Position numbers and translations under genes: made by a program
Notes under the pieces: generated by a model
Database searches by the model: none
The model's input: the letters and a program-made list of their open reading frames with translations, nothing else
Told to the model about the DNA's origin: nothing
Source of the DNA: JBGSUZ01 sp964404895
GTDB lineage: Bacteria; Bacillota; Clostridia; Peptostreptococcales; Acidaminobacteraceae
DNA: 64,000 nt
Assembly (NCBI GenBank): GCA_964404895.1
Contig: CAYOLV010000005.1
Span: forward strand, 186,001-250,000
Direction of reading: 5' to 3'
Part shown: positions 53,521-62,288 of the stretch, one piece after another
How positions within the stretch are numbered: the stretch's first letter is position 1
Layout: every line of letters starts with the position of its first letter

Positions 53521-56016
53521 TTAAATGAACAAGTTCACATCCGCATCTTCAGCTTCACCAAGGTAAGTGGCAACACCGCCTAAAGTAACCCCTTCAATGA
53601 GTTCGCTCTCATGAACGCCCATTAAATCCATGGACATGTTGCAGGCGATCATGTTGACACCGTTTTTCAGTGCCATTTGAAGCAATGTTTCCAGTGAATC
53701 TACATTTTTAGTTTTCATAATGTGGCGAATCATTTTAGGACCCATGCCCATCATGTTCATTTGTGAAAGTTTTAATTTCTTAGTGCCTCTAGGAAGCATC
53801 ATGCCAAACATTTTGCCCATAAAGTCCTTAGGCGCGTTGACTTTGTTTGGCTTCTTGATGATGTTAAGTCCCCAGAAGGTATAGAACATAGTAACTTTTC
53901 TCCCCATAGACGCCGCCCCATTGGCAATAATCAAGGCTGCAATGGCTTTGTCTAAATCGTCTGAGAAGACTACCATGGTTTTATTGTTTGGAATACTTTG
54001 AATGGTCTGCTGCATTTTCTTTTCAGCCGTGCCCTTCATAATGTTGGCATAGAAGTTTTTATCTGCCTTGCCAGACGCCATGAGGGTATGTCCTACTTTT
54101 TTACACCACGTTTTAATATCTGTGGCAAAGCCTGGATCTGTTGCTGTAATTTCAAGAACATCCCCATCTGCCATCAGTTCTAAAGCTTGGTGAACTTGCA
54201 TGATTGGACCAGGGCATTGCAAACCACATGCATTTACTTTAACAACATTTCCAGTGGGTTTCAAGCTTTTATCTACAACGTCGCCTGAATCCTCAAAGTT
54301 TTCGCTTGGGGCGTTACAGCAGTTTTTGTCGCTCGGATCTTCGTTTTCAGCGCCACAGTAAACATGGGAGTATGTGGTATAACCGCCACTTAAATTTCGA
54401 ACGTTTTCAAAACCGTGCTGCTTGAGGATTCTCGCGCCGACGTAGCCTCTAAGACCGATCGCACAGTAAAGAACAATGTCTTTCTTCGGATCGAGTTCTG
54501 TAAGTCTGTCTCTGAGTGAGTCTAGGGGAATGTTGACAGAGCCTTCAATAAAGCCCATATCTCTTTCAATTGCCTCTCTCACGTCTACCAAAATGGTCTT
54601 TTCTTTGTCAAAATCTACTGCTTCATAGTAGTGAGCAATACCCACTTTGCCCTTCATAATGTTCTCAGCAGTGAAAGCCACCATGTTCACAGGGTCCTTA
54701 GCCGATGAGTACGGCGGTGCATAGGCAAGCTCTAAGTCCATTAAGTTTTTAACCGTAGCGCCAAATCTGAGAGCTGTGGCAATGACATCTATCCGTTTGT
54801 CCACGCCGTCATAACCTACAATTTGAGAACCGAGGACTTTCCCCGTTTCTGGGTGGAAAATAAGTTTCAATGCCATTGGAATCGCCCCAGGGTAATAACC
54901 TGCATGGGATTTGGCGTGAATGATGCTGATTTGATAATCTTTGCCGATTTCCTTGCCTAGACGCTTAAGGGTTTTTTCATTCATCCCTGTGCTGGCAACG
55001 GTTAAGTCGAAGACCTTCGCAATAGACGTGCCTTGAGTGCCCACATAAGCTTCCATGTCGCCACAAATGTTATTGGCACAAATTCTGCCTTGCTTATTGG
55101 CAGGGGCTGCCAGCGGAATCATGGTTTTGAAGCCCCCTATAAAATCGTTGACTTCGATAGCGTCTCCAATGGCATAAATGTTAGGGTCAGAAGACTTCAG
55201 GTACTCATCCACCACAATGCCGCCTCTTTCGTTCACAGCAAGACCCGCCGCCTTAGCCAGTTCCGATTGAGGGCGAATGCCGATAGATAAAATGACCATG
55301 TCCACTTCAACTTTCTTGCCGCTTTGAAGGGTAATGGTAGTGACGCCGTGGTTATAGTCAAAGGATTTAACCCCATCTTTGAGAATGAGTTGAACCCCTT
55401 TTTGTCTCATATGGTTGTGAACTTGTGTGGCCATTTCGTAGTCGATGGGCGCCATGACTTGATCCATCATCTCCACAAGGGTCACGTGAGCCCCTCTGTC
55501 ATAAAGGTTCTCCGCCATTTCAAGACCAATGAACCCGCCGCCGATGACTGCTGCCCGTTTAGGTTTCAAATTGTCCACATAACCTTTGATCGCGTCTGTG
55601 TCTGGAATGTTCCAGAGGCTGAAAATGTTAGGGCTGTCTATGCCCGGAATCGGTGGTTTAAGGGGAACTGACCCTGGAGAGAGGACTAATACGTCATAAG
55701 TTTCATCGTATTTGTGTCCTGTGCTATGGTCGATGACCTGAACGGTTTTTTCTTCTTTATTAATAGTAAGGACTTCGCTCTTCACCCGAACATCAATGTT
55801 GAAACGGGCTTTCATGGCCTCAGGGGTCTGAACCAACAACGCTGAACGATCTTGAATAGTTTCACCAATATAGTAAGGAAGACCGCAGTTGGCAAAGGAA
55901 ATGTATTCCCCTTTTTCAAACATGACGATTTCTACGTTCTCATCATTTCTTCTCAGTCTTGCCGCTGTACTTGCACCGCCTGCAACGCCGCCGATAATTA
56001 CAACTTTTTTAGCCAC
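53521..56016 (-). CDS. CoA-disulfide reductase-rhodanese-TusA-DsrE fusion
   Basis: 831 residues. The flavoprotein part (1-450) has FAD loop GGVAGGASTAARLRR, active Cys44 (FANCGLPYYIG), NAD loop GGGFIGLEMAE and IYAIGDAI. The rhodanese domain (about 455-555) has Cys518 (YCAIGLRGY). The TusA domain (about 592-660) has C597 and the CPGP motif Cys601. The DsrE-like domain (about 675-831) has Cys792 (MIACNMSMD). Each module handles sulfane sulfur: persulfide reduction, transfer and relay. It starts with GTG 56016 after GGAGG. It is the second gene of the operon. Confidence 0.95.
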   Translation of the reverse strand: MAKKVVIIGGVAGGASTAARLRRNDENVEIVMFEKGEYISFANCGLPYYIGETIQDRSALLVQTPEAMKARFNIDVRVKSEVLTINKEEKTVQVIDHSTGHKYDETYDVLVLSPGSVPLKPPIPGIDSPNIFSLWNIPDTDAIKGYVDNLKPKRAAVIGGGFIGLEMAENLYDRGAHVTLVEMMDQVMAPIDYEMATQVHNHMRQKGVQLILKDGVKSFDYNHGVTTITLQSGKKVEVDMVILSIGIRPQSELAKAAGLAVNERGGIVVDEYLKSSDPNIYAIGDAIEVNDFIGGFKTMIPLAAPANKQGRICANNICGDMEAYVGTQGTSIAKVFDLTVASTGMNEKTLKRLGKEIGKDYQISIIHAKSHAGYYPGAIPMALKLIFHPETGKVLGSQIVGYDGVDKRIDVIATALRFGATVKNLMDLELAYAPPYSSAKDPVNMVAFTAENIMKGKVGIAHYYEAVDFDKEKTILVDVREAIERDMGFIEGSVNIPLDSLRDRLTELDPKKDIVLYCAIGLRGYVGARILKQHGFENVRNLSGGYTTYSHVYCGAENEDPSDKNCCNAPSENFEDSGDVVDKSLKPTGNVVKVNACGLQCPGPIMQVHQALELMADGDVLEITATDPGFATDIKTWCKKVGHTLMASGKADKNFYANIMKGTAEKKMQQTIQSIPNNKTMVVFSDDLDKAIAALIIANGAASMGRKVTMFYTFWGLNIIKKPNKVNAPKDFMGKMFGMMLPRGTKKLKLSQMNMMGMGPKMIRHIMKTKNVDSLETLLQMALKNGVNMIACNMSMDLMGVHESELIEGVTLGGVATYLGEAEDADVNLFI

Positions 56017-56078
56017 TGTACATGCCTCCTAAAGGTTTTATAAGTTTGTGAATAATTCTCCAAATATGGCCCTGCTTA

Positions 56079-56100
56079 AGGCTCTCCCGAAAGAGAGCCT
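56079..56100. terminator. Intercistronic hairpin without T-run
   Basis: AGGCTCTC and GAGAGCCT form a perfect 8-bp stem with a six-base loop between the two reductase genes. No T-run follows on the transcribed strand, so it more likely adjusts mRNA decay or dosage than ends transcription. Confidence 0.5.
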
Positions 56101-56109
56101 GATTTTATA

Positions 56110-57867
56110 TTACTTCCTAACCGCTTCCCCAGACTCCGTGAACACTTCATCCTTTGGAACGCCTTGGCAATTGACACAGTTTAAATCTCTTGAATTTTGG
56201 GGTCCACCGTAGACCGCTGAATAAGTGGTGTAGCCGCCGCTGAGGTTTCTCACCTTGTCAAAGCCGTTCTCGCGAAGGATTCTTGCCGCAATGTAGCCTC
56301 TCAGGCCGATGGCACAGTAAACGAGAATTTCTTTGTTTTTATCTAGTTCCCCAAGTCTGTTTCTCAATTCGTTGACTGGAATCAAAATCGCCCCAGGAAT
56401 GGCGCCACGTTCGTTTTCTTTAGGGTCTCTCACATCGACTAAAATGGTTTTTTCAGGGTCAAAGTCTACCGCTTCGTAGTATTGAGCCACGCCTAATTTG
56501 TCTAGAAGAATATTCTCTGCCGCAAAGGCCGCCATGTTGATAGGGTCTTTAGCCGATGAATACGGCGGTGCATAAGCCAGTTCCAAATCCATTAAATCTT
56601 CAATGGTACCACCGTATCGGATCGATGTGGCCAAAACGTCAATGCGCTTGTCAACGCCGTCGTGTCCCACAATTTGTCCCCCAAAGACTTTACCCGTCTC
56701 AGGGTGGAAGATGAGCTTGATGGCCATCATGGTAGAACCTGGGTAGTAACCGGCGTGAGACTTAGAGTGGATAATGCTCACTTGATAATCTTTGCCGATT
56801 TCTTTGCCTTGACGCTTCAAGGTTTTTTCGTTAGTCCCTGTGCTGGCAACGGTCATGTCAAAGACTTTCGCAATGGAAGTCCCTTGAACCCCTCTGTACT
56901 TTTCTTTTCTGCCTGAAATATTATTGGCAACAATTCTGCCTTGTTTGTTGGCTGGTCCTGCAAGAGGTACCATGGTTTTATTGCCCGTCATGAAGTCCGT
57001 GACTTCCGCCGCATCTCCAAGGGCATAGATGTTAGGATCAGAGGTTTTGAGGTACTCGTCTACTACAATTCCCCCTCTTTCATTGACCACAAGACCTGCC
57101 GCTTTTGCCAGTTCTGACTGTGGTCGAATCCCAATAGAGAGGAGGACAATATCTGCCTCTACTTGTCTGCCGCTTTGAAGGGTAATGGTCGTAACTCCCT
57201 CTTTATATTCAAAAGACTTGACCCCGTCTTGAAGGTAAAGTTGAACGTCTTTGTTTCTCATATGGTTGTGAATCATGCTGGCCATTTCAAAATCAATCGG
57301 TGCCATGACCTGATCCATCATTTCAATGACAGACACTTCCATGCCTAGGTCGTGGAAGTTCTCAGCCATTTCTAGTCCGATGAAACCGCCCCCAATCACC
57401 GCTGCCCGTTTCGGCTTGGCATTGTCTACGTGACCCTTAACCGCATCCGTATCTGGAATGTTCCAAAGGCTGAAAATATTAGGACTGTCTATGCCTGGGA
57501 TAGGTGGCTTGAGGGGAACTGACCCCGGAGAAAGAACTAAAACGTCATAACGCTCTTCGTAGGTTTCACCGCTGGCATGATTTTTAACCGTAACCGTTTT
57601 CGCACCCTTGTCGATGGCAATCACTTCACTCTGAATACGAACGTCTAAATTGAAACGGTCTTTCATCGCCTGAGGGGTTTGAACCAAAAGAGATTTTCGC
57701 TCTTCAATGCTCCCCCCTATGTAGTAAGGCAGTCCACAGTTCGCAAAAGAGATATACGCTCCTCTTTCAAACATGATGATTTCTGCTGATTCATCGTTTC
57801 TTCTCAGTCTTGCAGCTGTACTGGCGCCACCTGCAACGCCGCCTACAATCAATACTTTTTGACCCAT
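56110..57867 (-). CDS. CoA-disulfide reductase-rhodanese fusion
   Basis: 585 residues from ATG 57867, chosen because GGAGGA lies just upstream. FAD loop GGVAGGASTAARLRR, active Cys44 and NAD loop GGGFIGLEMAE match its neighbour closely. A rhodanese domain ends it, with Cys518 in YCAIGLRGY. After that comes only a short tail with LNCVNCQGVP; TusA and DsrE domains are absent. It is the first gene of the operon. The high similarity to residues 1-560 of the next gene points to tandem duplication followed by gain or loss of the C-terminal modules. Confidence 0.95.
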   Translation of the reverse strand: MGQKVLIVGGVAGGASTAARLRRNDESAEIIMFERGAYISFANCGLPYYIGGSIEERKSLLVQTPQAMKDRFNLDVRIQSEVIAIDKGAKTVTVKNHASGETYEERYDVLVLSPGSVPLKPPIPGIDSPNIFSLWNIPDTDAVKGHVDNAKPKRAAVIGGGFIGLEMAENFHDLGMEVSVIEMMDQVMAPIDFEMASMIHNHMRNKDVQLYLQDGVKSFEYKEGVTTITLQSGRQVEADIVLLSIGIRPQSELAKAAGLVVNERGGIVVDEYLKTSDPNIYALGDAAEVTDFMTGNKTMVPLAGPANKQGRIVANNISGRKEKYRGVQGTSIAKVFDMTVASTGTNEKTLKRQGKEIGKDYQVSIIHSKSHAGYYPGSTMMAIKLIFHPETGKVFGGQIVGHDGVDKRIDVLATSIRYGGTIEDLMDLELAYAPPYSSAKDPINMAAFAAENILLDKLGVAQYYEAVDFDPEKTILVDVRDPKENERGAIPGAILIPVNELRNRLGELDKNKEILVYCAIGLRGYIAARILRENGFDKVRNLSGGYTTYSAVYGGPQNSRDLNCVNCQGVPKDEVFTESGEAVRK

Positions 57868-57937
57868 TTTAGATTCCTCCATTTTTAGGATACTTGCCTG
57901 CTTAATTTATCTAACATAGTATAAGATGTTATTTCGG

Positions 57938-57960
57938 TATACCCACCCCCTGGGGGTAGG
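57938..57960. promoter_or_regulatory. G-tract palindrome, CstR-type operator
   Basis: TATACCC is followed by ACCCCC-T-GGGGGT (57945-57957), a perfect inverted repeat. CsoR/CstR-family repressors bind such G-tract sites. Extra TATACCC copies lie at 57982-57988 (inside the promoter spacer) and, inverted, at 58050-58056 toward the divergent kinase gene. Confidence 0.8.
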
Positions 57961-57972
57961 CTCTACATCCTC

Positions 57973-58001
57973 AATATAACTTATACCCAGATGATTGTCA
58001 A
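57973..58001 (-). promoter_or_regulatory. Promoter of the persulfide operon
   Basis: On the minus strand TTGACA (58001-57996), 17 bases, TATATT (57978-57973). Start would be near 57966, just before the palindrome, so a bound repressor would block initiation or early elongation. Confidence 0.75.
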
Positions 58002-58102
58002 TCTATTCGCAAAGTTTTTTCTCTTTTATTTAGCCTCTCCTTTAAAAGTGGGTATAGGAGTCCTACATGAACGTTTGAATATTAGGCAAAGGAGGAGATG
58101 TT

Positions 58103-60235
58103 ATGGTGAGCATCAAGAGAAAAATTGTGATAGCTATGGTGAGCATAGCTGCCGTTGTAGCCATCATCGTTCTTGCTTATTCCGACGCCATGCTCCACGC
58201 CTTGGTTGCAAAAAGCGCCCTAGATCAACGCGCCAACTTGCTGGTCAACGCCACTGACCACTTGAATGCAGAATTGAATCAGTTTATTCACCCTGCTGAA
58301 CACTTTGCAGATCAGGTCAAATTCAATGCGCCGCAGCTTGGGCGCCCTCAAAATCCAGAGGACCTAGAACTTTGGAAAACAACCCTGTCCCCCTATGTCT
58401 CTCACTTATTTGAAACCTATTCCACCAATGATAATTTAAGGCTTTATTTTGTAGACCCTTCTTTTCGACCCCTTGGTTCTTATTTAGATTTTAAAGATCT
58501 CAATACTGATCAATATTTGGATCCCCCTCAAATTAAGAAAACCCAATTGGAGATGAAGAGTCTCTCTTATTTTCAGTCTGGTTTTCTCAACAAGAAACAG
58601 CTCTGGCTTCCCACCACTTCTAAGACCCTTTCAGATGGTTCTATTAAAACCTATTGGCACTATTTGATTCCTATCTATGCCGACGAAAGAGAAACTGAGG
58701 CTTTTGCCGTATTGCTAATGAGCAGTCAACTGACCGACTTGCATCTCTCTGGTTTGAAGAGTTTTGTAGATGCTAACCCCCGGCTTGCTGTCTACGAATA
58801 TTGGACTACGCCTATGCTGCAAACTGAATTTTACCCAAACCTCCAAATGAATTTGGCATCCCCCCTATCAGGGGCATTAAAAACTGAACCTTCTACATTG
58901 AGAACCTATACCTATAAAGTCATCGAAGTTCCTGAGCAGGGTACTTATTCCCTCATGACTCATGTCTTGACGAATGGCTGGCACCTCACGTATCTCATTC
59001 CCCATTCTGATCTGATGAAGGGTTTTTACGAAAGTCGACCCGTCTCCCGTTGGCTAGCCATTCTTTTTGTGTTGCTGATTTTAGGAATCGCCCTTCGGGT
59101 CGCTGATTATATCGAAACACCTATTGTTCAACTCATACATCGATTTAATACCCGTCACATTTCAGGGGTTTTCCCCAACGCACCTAGCGATTACCTTTCC
59201 CGCTCAGATGAGTTGGGTATTTTGGTTAAAACCTTTGATCGCTTAAGTACTTCTATCAACAACCATAGAGAAATGCTCAAAACCTTGCAGAACAACTTGG
59301 AACAGCAAGCCACTGAAAAAAGTACTGCATTGAGACAAACCCATATGCTCCTCAGTACATCCATTCAAAGATTGGCAAAACAAGAAGAAGAGCTTGAAAG
59401 AATCAACCATCGCTTAAAAGATAACTTAAGCACAATCGCCGATACCCGTAAGCGCCTCTTATTGACTGAAAAAAACGAATCTCTGAAGTTTTTAGTTTCC
59501 GGGGTTGCCCACGAGCTAAATACCCCTATTGGAAATACCATTACCCTTTCCACATTTTTGGATCATGAGTACGCAGAAATATTAGAGCAGCTAGAACAGG
59601 GCACGGGACTCCAAAAGAATCGATTGATAGACAGCGTGATTACCCTCAATGAAGCCGCTCTTCATATGTCTCAAAATATAACTCAAGCCAACGAGATATT
59701 GGATCTGATTGATACCATCATCATGACTCCTATTGGTGAAAGTCCTGAGCTCATTGTTTTGTCCAGTTTTATTGAAAATTTGTTTCAGTCTATTACCAAA
59801 ACAATTTCTCGCCCAATCCTCTTAAACATTACCGATTCAAAGGGTCTGACTATCATGACAGATCCTGCTAAACTTACCGCTGTAATTGAACCTTTAATCC
59901 ACAATTCCCTCGATCACGGCTTTGACAATCAGGACAAACCCATCATTTCTATCGAACTCTTGCCTCAAGACCATGGATTTGACCTCCTTTACGCCGACAA
60001 TGGTTCAGGTGTGAATCCTCATGACTTGCCCCACCTCTTTACTCCATTTTTTACAACAAAGTTTGGCGCTCATAAAGGACTTGGCCTGAATTTAGCTTAT
60101 AATGTGATCCACTTCTATTTTTTAGGTACCATGCAGATCCTCTCCAATCCTCGATCGGGTTTGAAAATAAAATGTCATTTTAATTTATTTGAAGATGGCG
60201 CGCTTGAGCAAGGAGGTTCCTATGATCCTTTCTAA
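58103..60235 (+). CDS. Membrane sensor histidine kinase
   Basis: 710 residues: TM1 (about 8-26), long extracytoplasmic Cache-like sensor (about 35-310), TM2 (about 315-332), HAMP, coiled coil (about 380-460), HisKA with H470 (SGVAHELNTPIGN) and HATPase_c with N601 (LIHNSLDHGF), DNGSGV and GLGLNLAYNVIHF. It is the NtrB/HPK4 type. AAAGGAGGAG precedes the ATG. No receiver domain or response-regulator gene is nearby. It overlaps the next gene by 14 bases. It is divergent from the persulfide operon, and a TATACCC half-site lies in its leader. Confidence 0.92.
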   Translation: MVSIKRKIVIAMVSIAAVVAIIVLAYSDAMLHALVAKSALDQRANLLVNATDHLNAELNQFIHPAEHFADQVKFNAPQLGRPQNPEDLELWKTTLSPYVSHLFETYSTNDNLRLYFVDPSFRPLGSYLDFKDLNTDQYLDPPQIKKTQLEMKSLSYFQSGFLNKKQLWLPTTSKTLSDGSIKTYWHYLIPIYADERETEAFAVLLMSSQLTDLHLSGLKSFVDANPRLAVYEYWTTPMLQTEFYPNLQMNLASPLSGALKTEPSTLRTYTYKVIEVPEQGTYSLMTHVLTNGWHLTYLIPHSDLMKGFYESRPVSRWLAILFVLLILGIALRVADYIETPIVQLIHRFNTRHISGVFPNAPSDYLSRSDELGILVKTFDRLSTSINNHREMLKTLQNNLEQQATEKSTALRQTHMLLSTSIQRLAKQEEELERINHRLKDNLSTIADTRKRLLLTEKNESLKFLVSGVAHELNTPIGNTITLSTFLDHEYAEILEQLEQGTGLQKNRLIDSVITLNEAALHMSQNITQANEILDLIDTIIMTPIGESPELIVLSSFIENLFQSITKTISRPILLNITDSKGLTIMTDPAKLTAVIEPLIHNSLDHGFDNQDKPIISIELLPQDHGFDLLYADNGSGVNPHDLPHLFTPFFTTKFGAHKGLGLNLAYNVIHFYFLGTMQILSNPRSGLKIKCHFNLFEDGALEQGGSYDPF

Positions 60236-62288
60236 AAAAACCATTCACAGTAAGATTGTCTCTGCCCTATTTGTTCCCACAGCACTGGTGGGACTCCTTT
60301 TGATGGGTATTTTACTTTGGAATGGCAAAGCTGCCCTAGACACAAGCAATCAAATAAATATGACCGATAAAGTCGATAATTACGCCTTCGAAGTCGAGTC
60401 TCTAATCCAATCTGCAGAGGGAGACAGCTCTGCCATTAAAAACTATGCAGAGAAGGTTTTTCTTCCCCTTTACTGGGGGGGTACTGAAAGGGATCAAAAA
60501 AATGCCCTTCAAGACTTTGAAAAAATAATTTTGAGCTTAAGCACCCATAGCTACACCAACTACTTTGTGAATTTTGCCCCTAACTTGGAAGCTCTGCCTG
60601 AAAATCTTGGAGCTGTTCACTATGAAGATATCGATGGGATTTTTAAAACTTTAGAGACTAAAGAAAGCCTTTGGTATGGACCTTATACACCCGCCAAAGG
60701 ATTAGTTCAAAACGAAGTGCTCACCTATGCTCTTCCTATTATTTACAATCAGCAAATTGTTGCAATCGCTGGTGTGGATGTCTCAACTGAAAGACTCACA
60801 CAAGAATTGTCTGTTATGCACTTTTACAAAAGTGGCTATGTCGCTTTGGTTGACGAACAACTTCGCTTTATCAGCCACCCAGACTTACGCCTTGGAAAAA
60901 CCCTTACAGAGCAGCTTGGCGAAAAATATAGAGATTTAGAAACTGAACTCAGTTCAGGCACATCTGGTCAAATTCAGTATGTCTGGGTAAGCGGTGTAAA
61001 GAAAGTTTTGTTCTATAAGCAATTATCCAACGGGTGGCGGCTTATACTCACCGCTCATCAGAAAGAGGTCTATGCCGATCAAAATACCATGACCCTTGAA
61101 ATTGGTATTTTGTACCTCGCTGTACTCCTATTTATTCTTCTAGCAACCACGCTACTAGCCCATTGCATCAGTCAACCTTTAAAGCGTCTGATTCATGCCC
61201 TAAACGATGGTTCCAACTGGCAGATGAATCAATTGGAAAATTTGGCAACTCAAAAAGATGAAATAGGGACTTTGAGCCAACTTCTCCTCAATCGCTTAGA
61301 GCTGGACGCCTCCTATATGACTAATGTTCAAAATTATAACGAAAACTTGGAAGCCATGGTGCTCGCCAAAAATCAGGACTTAATTGCAGCGAATAAAGCG
61401 CTTACAGAAAAAAGGGAATTGGTTCAGGCACATCAAAAAACCTTGAAAACTCAAAACGCTGAATTAGAGACTTCAATTCAAAACATGATCGCCACCCAGC
61501 GTCAACTGATTGAACAAGAAAAAAATCTGTCCTTCACAGCCATCGCCGCACAGATTTCTGAAGAAATCAAACCCAGCTTAAGACGAGCCAATGATTGGAT
61601 TCAACAGTTGCAAACCATCGGCAATGGGCTACTGGAACAAGTCAATCAACATCGTTTTAGCCGCGCTGAATTTTTAGACGCCTATCAAAAAGCACAAAAA
61701 ACCAATCGCCGACTGATCAGCCATATGGTTTATTCAAGAGACGTTATCGACTATGTGAAAGATCTGGCTGCCAATCCAGAAAATATACTAGACGACTTAA
61801 TCGATTTAAGGGACTATGTAAAAAAAGCAGAATCTGCCCTGAATACCTCGTCACTAGACCCGTTGGTCTCCCTCGATGTATCCAAATTCAAATCCTGCTT
61901 TGTTCATATTGATTCTGCTAAATTTTTGCACCTCTTAGAAAGTTTGTTGCTCCATATGGCGGCCTCAGTTTCCCCAGAATATTACCCCGTCCCTATCCGA
62001 TCCGCTCTGGAAGTAACCGATTTGACAGCAGTCCTATCCTTCACGGTCTCAACGACTCAGCTGGCAGAAAGTATTTCTCCCTCTGATCTCATGAAAGTAT
62101 CATCCCAAACGTCACATATGGGCATCTCCATGATCAAATTGCTGACCCGAGAAGCCTTTGGCGGAAAGTTCTTAACATCGGTCAACGAAGCTGCACAACA
62201 ATTGACCTACACTTTAAGTTTCCCTGACACAATTATTCCTGATATTGAAGTCGATACAGATCGTAATACAGACCACCCTTCCCAATAA
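60222..62288 (+). CDS. Pseudo-histidine kinase paralogue (Cache, HAMP, coiled coil)
   Basis: About 688 residues from ATG 60222, with AAGGAGG just before it and inside the 3' end of the kinase gene. TM1 and a double-Cache sensor (about 30-285, with ESLWYGPYTPA and VAIAGVDVST) are followed by TM2, HAMP and a long coiled coil. In the dimerisation box, ISEEIKPSL stands where active kinases read AHEIKNPL: the His is Glu (E447). In the ATPase-like end, HMAAS keeps a trace of the N-box, but the G1 and G2 glycine loops are missing. It should not phosphorylate. It probably forms a complex with the kinase next to it. The 3' end overlaps the convergent ABC gene by 56 bases. Confidence 0.85.
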   Translation: MILSKKTIHSKIVSALFVPTALVGLLLMGILLWNGKAALDTSNQINMTDKVDNYAFEVESLIQSAEGDSSAIKNYAEKVFLPLYWGGTERDQKNALQDFEKIILSLSTHSYTNYFVNFAPNLEALPENLGAVHYEDIDGIFKTLETKESLWYGPYTPAKGLVQNEVLTYALPIIYNQQIVAIAGVDVSTERLTQELSVMHFYKSGYVALVDEQLRFISHPDLRLGKTLTEQLGEKYRDLETELSSGTSGQIQYVWVSGVKKVLFYKQLSNGWRLILTAHQKEVYADQNTMTLEIGILYLAVLLFILLATTLLAHCISQPLKRLIHALNDGSNWQMNQLENLATQKDEIGTLSQLLLNRLELDASYMTNVQNYNENLEAMVLAKNQDLIAANKALTEKRELVQAHQKTLKTQNAELETSIQNMIATQRQLIEQEKNLSFTAIAAQISEEIKPSLRRANDWIQQLQTIGNGLLEQVNQHRFSRAEFLDAYQKAQKTNRRLISHMVYSRDVIDYVKDLAANPENILDDLIDLRDYVKKAESALNTSSLDPLVSLDVSKFKSCFVHIDSAKFLHLLESLLLHMAASVSPEYYPVPIRSALEVTDLTAVLSFTVSTTQLAESISPSDLMKVSSQTSHMGISMIKLLTREAFGGKFLTSVNEAAQQLTYTLSFPDTIIPDIEVDTDRNTDHPSQ

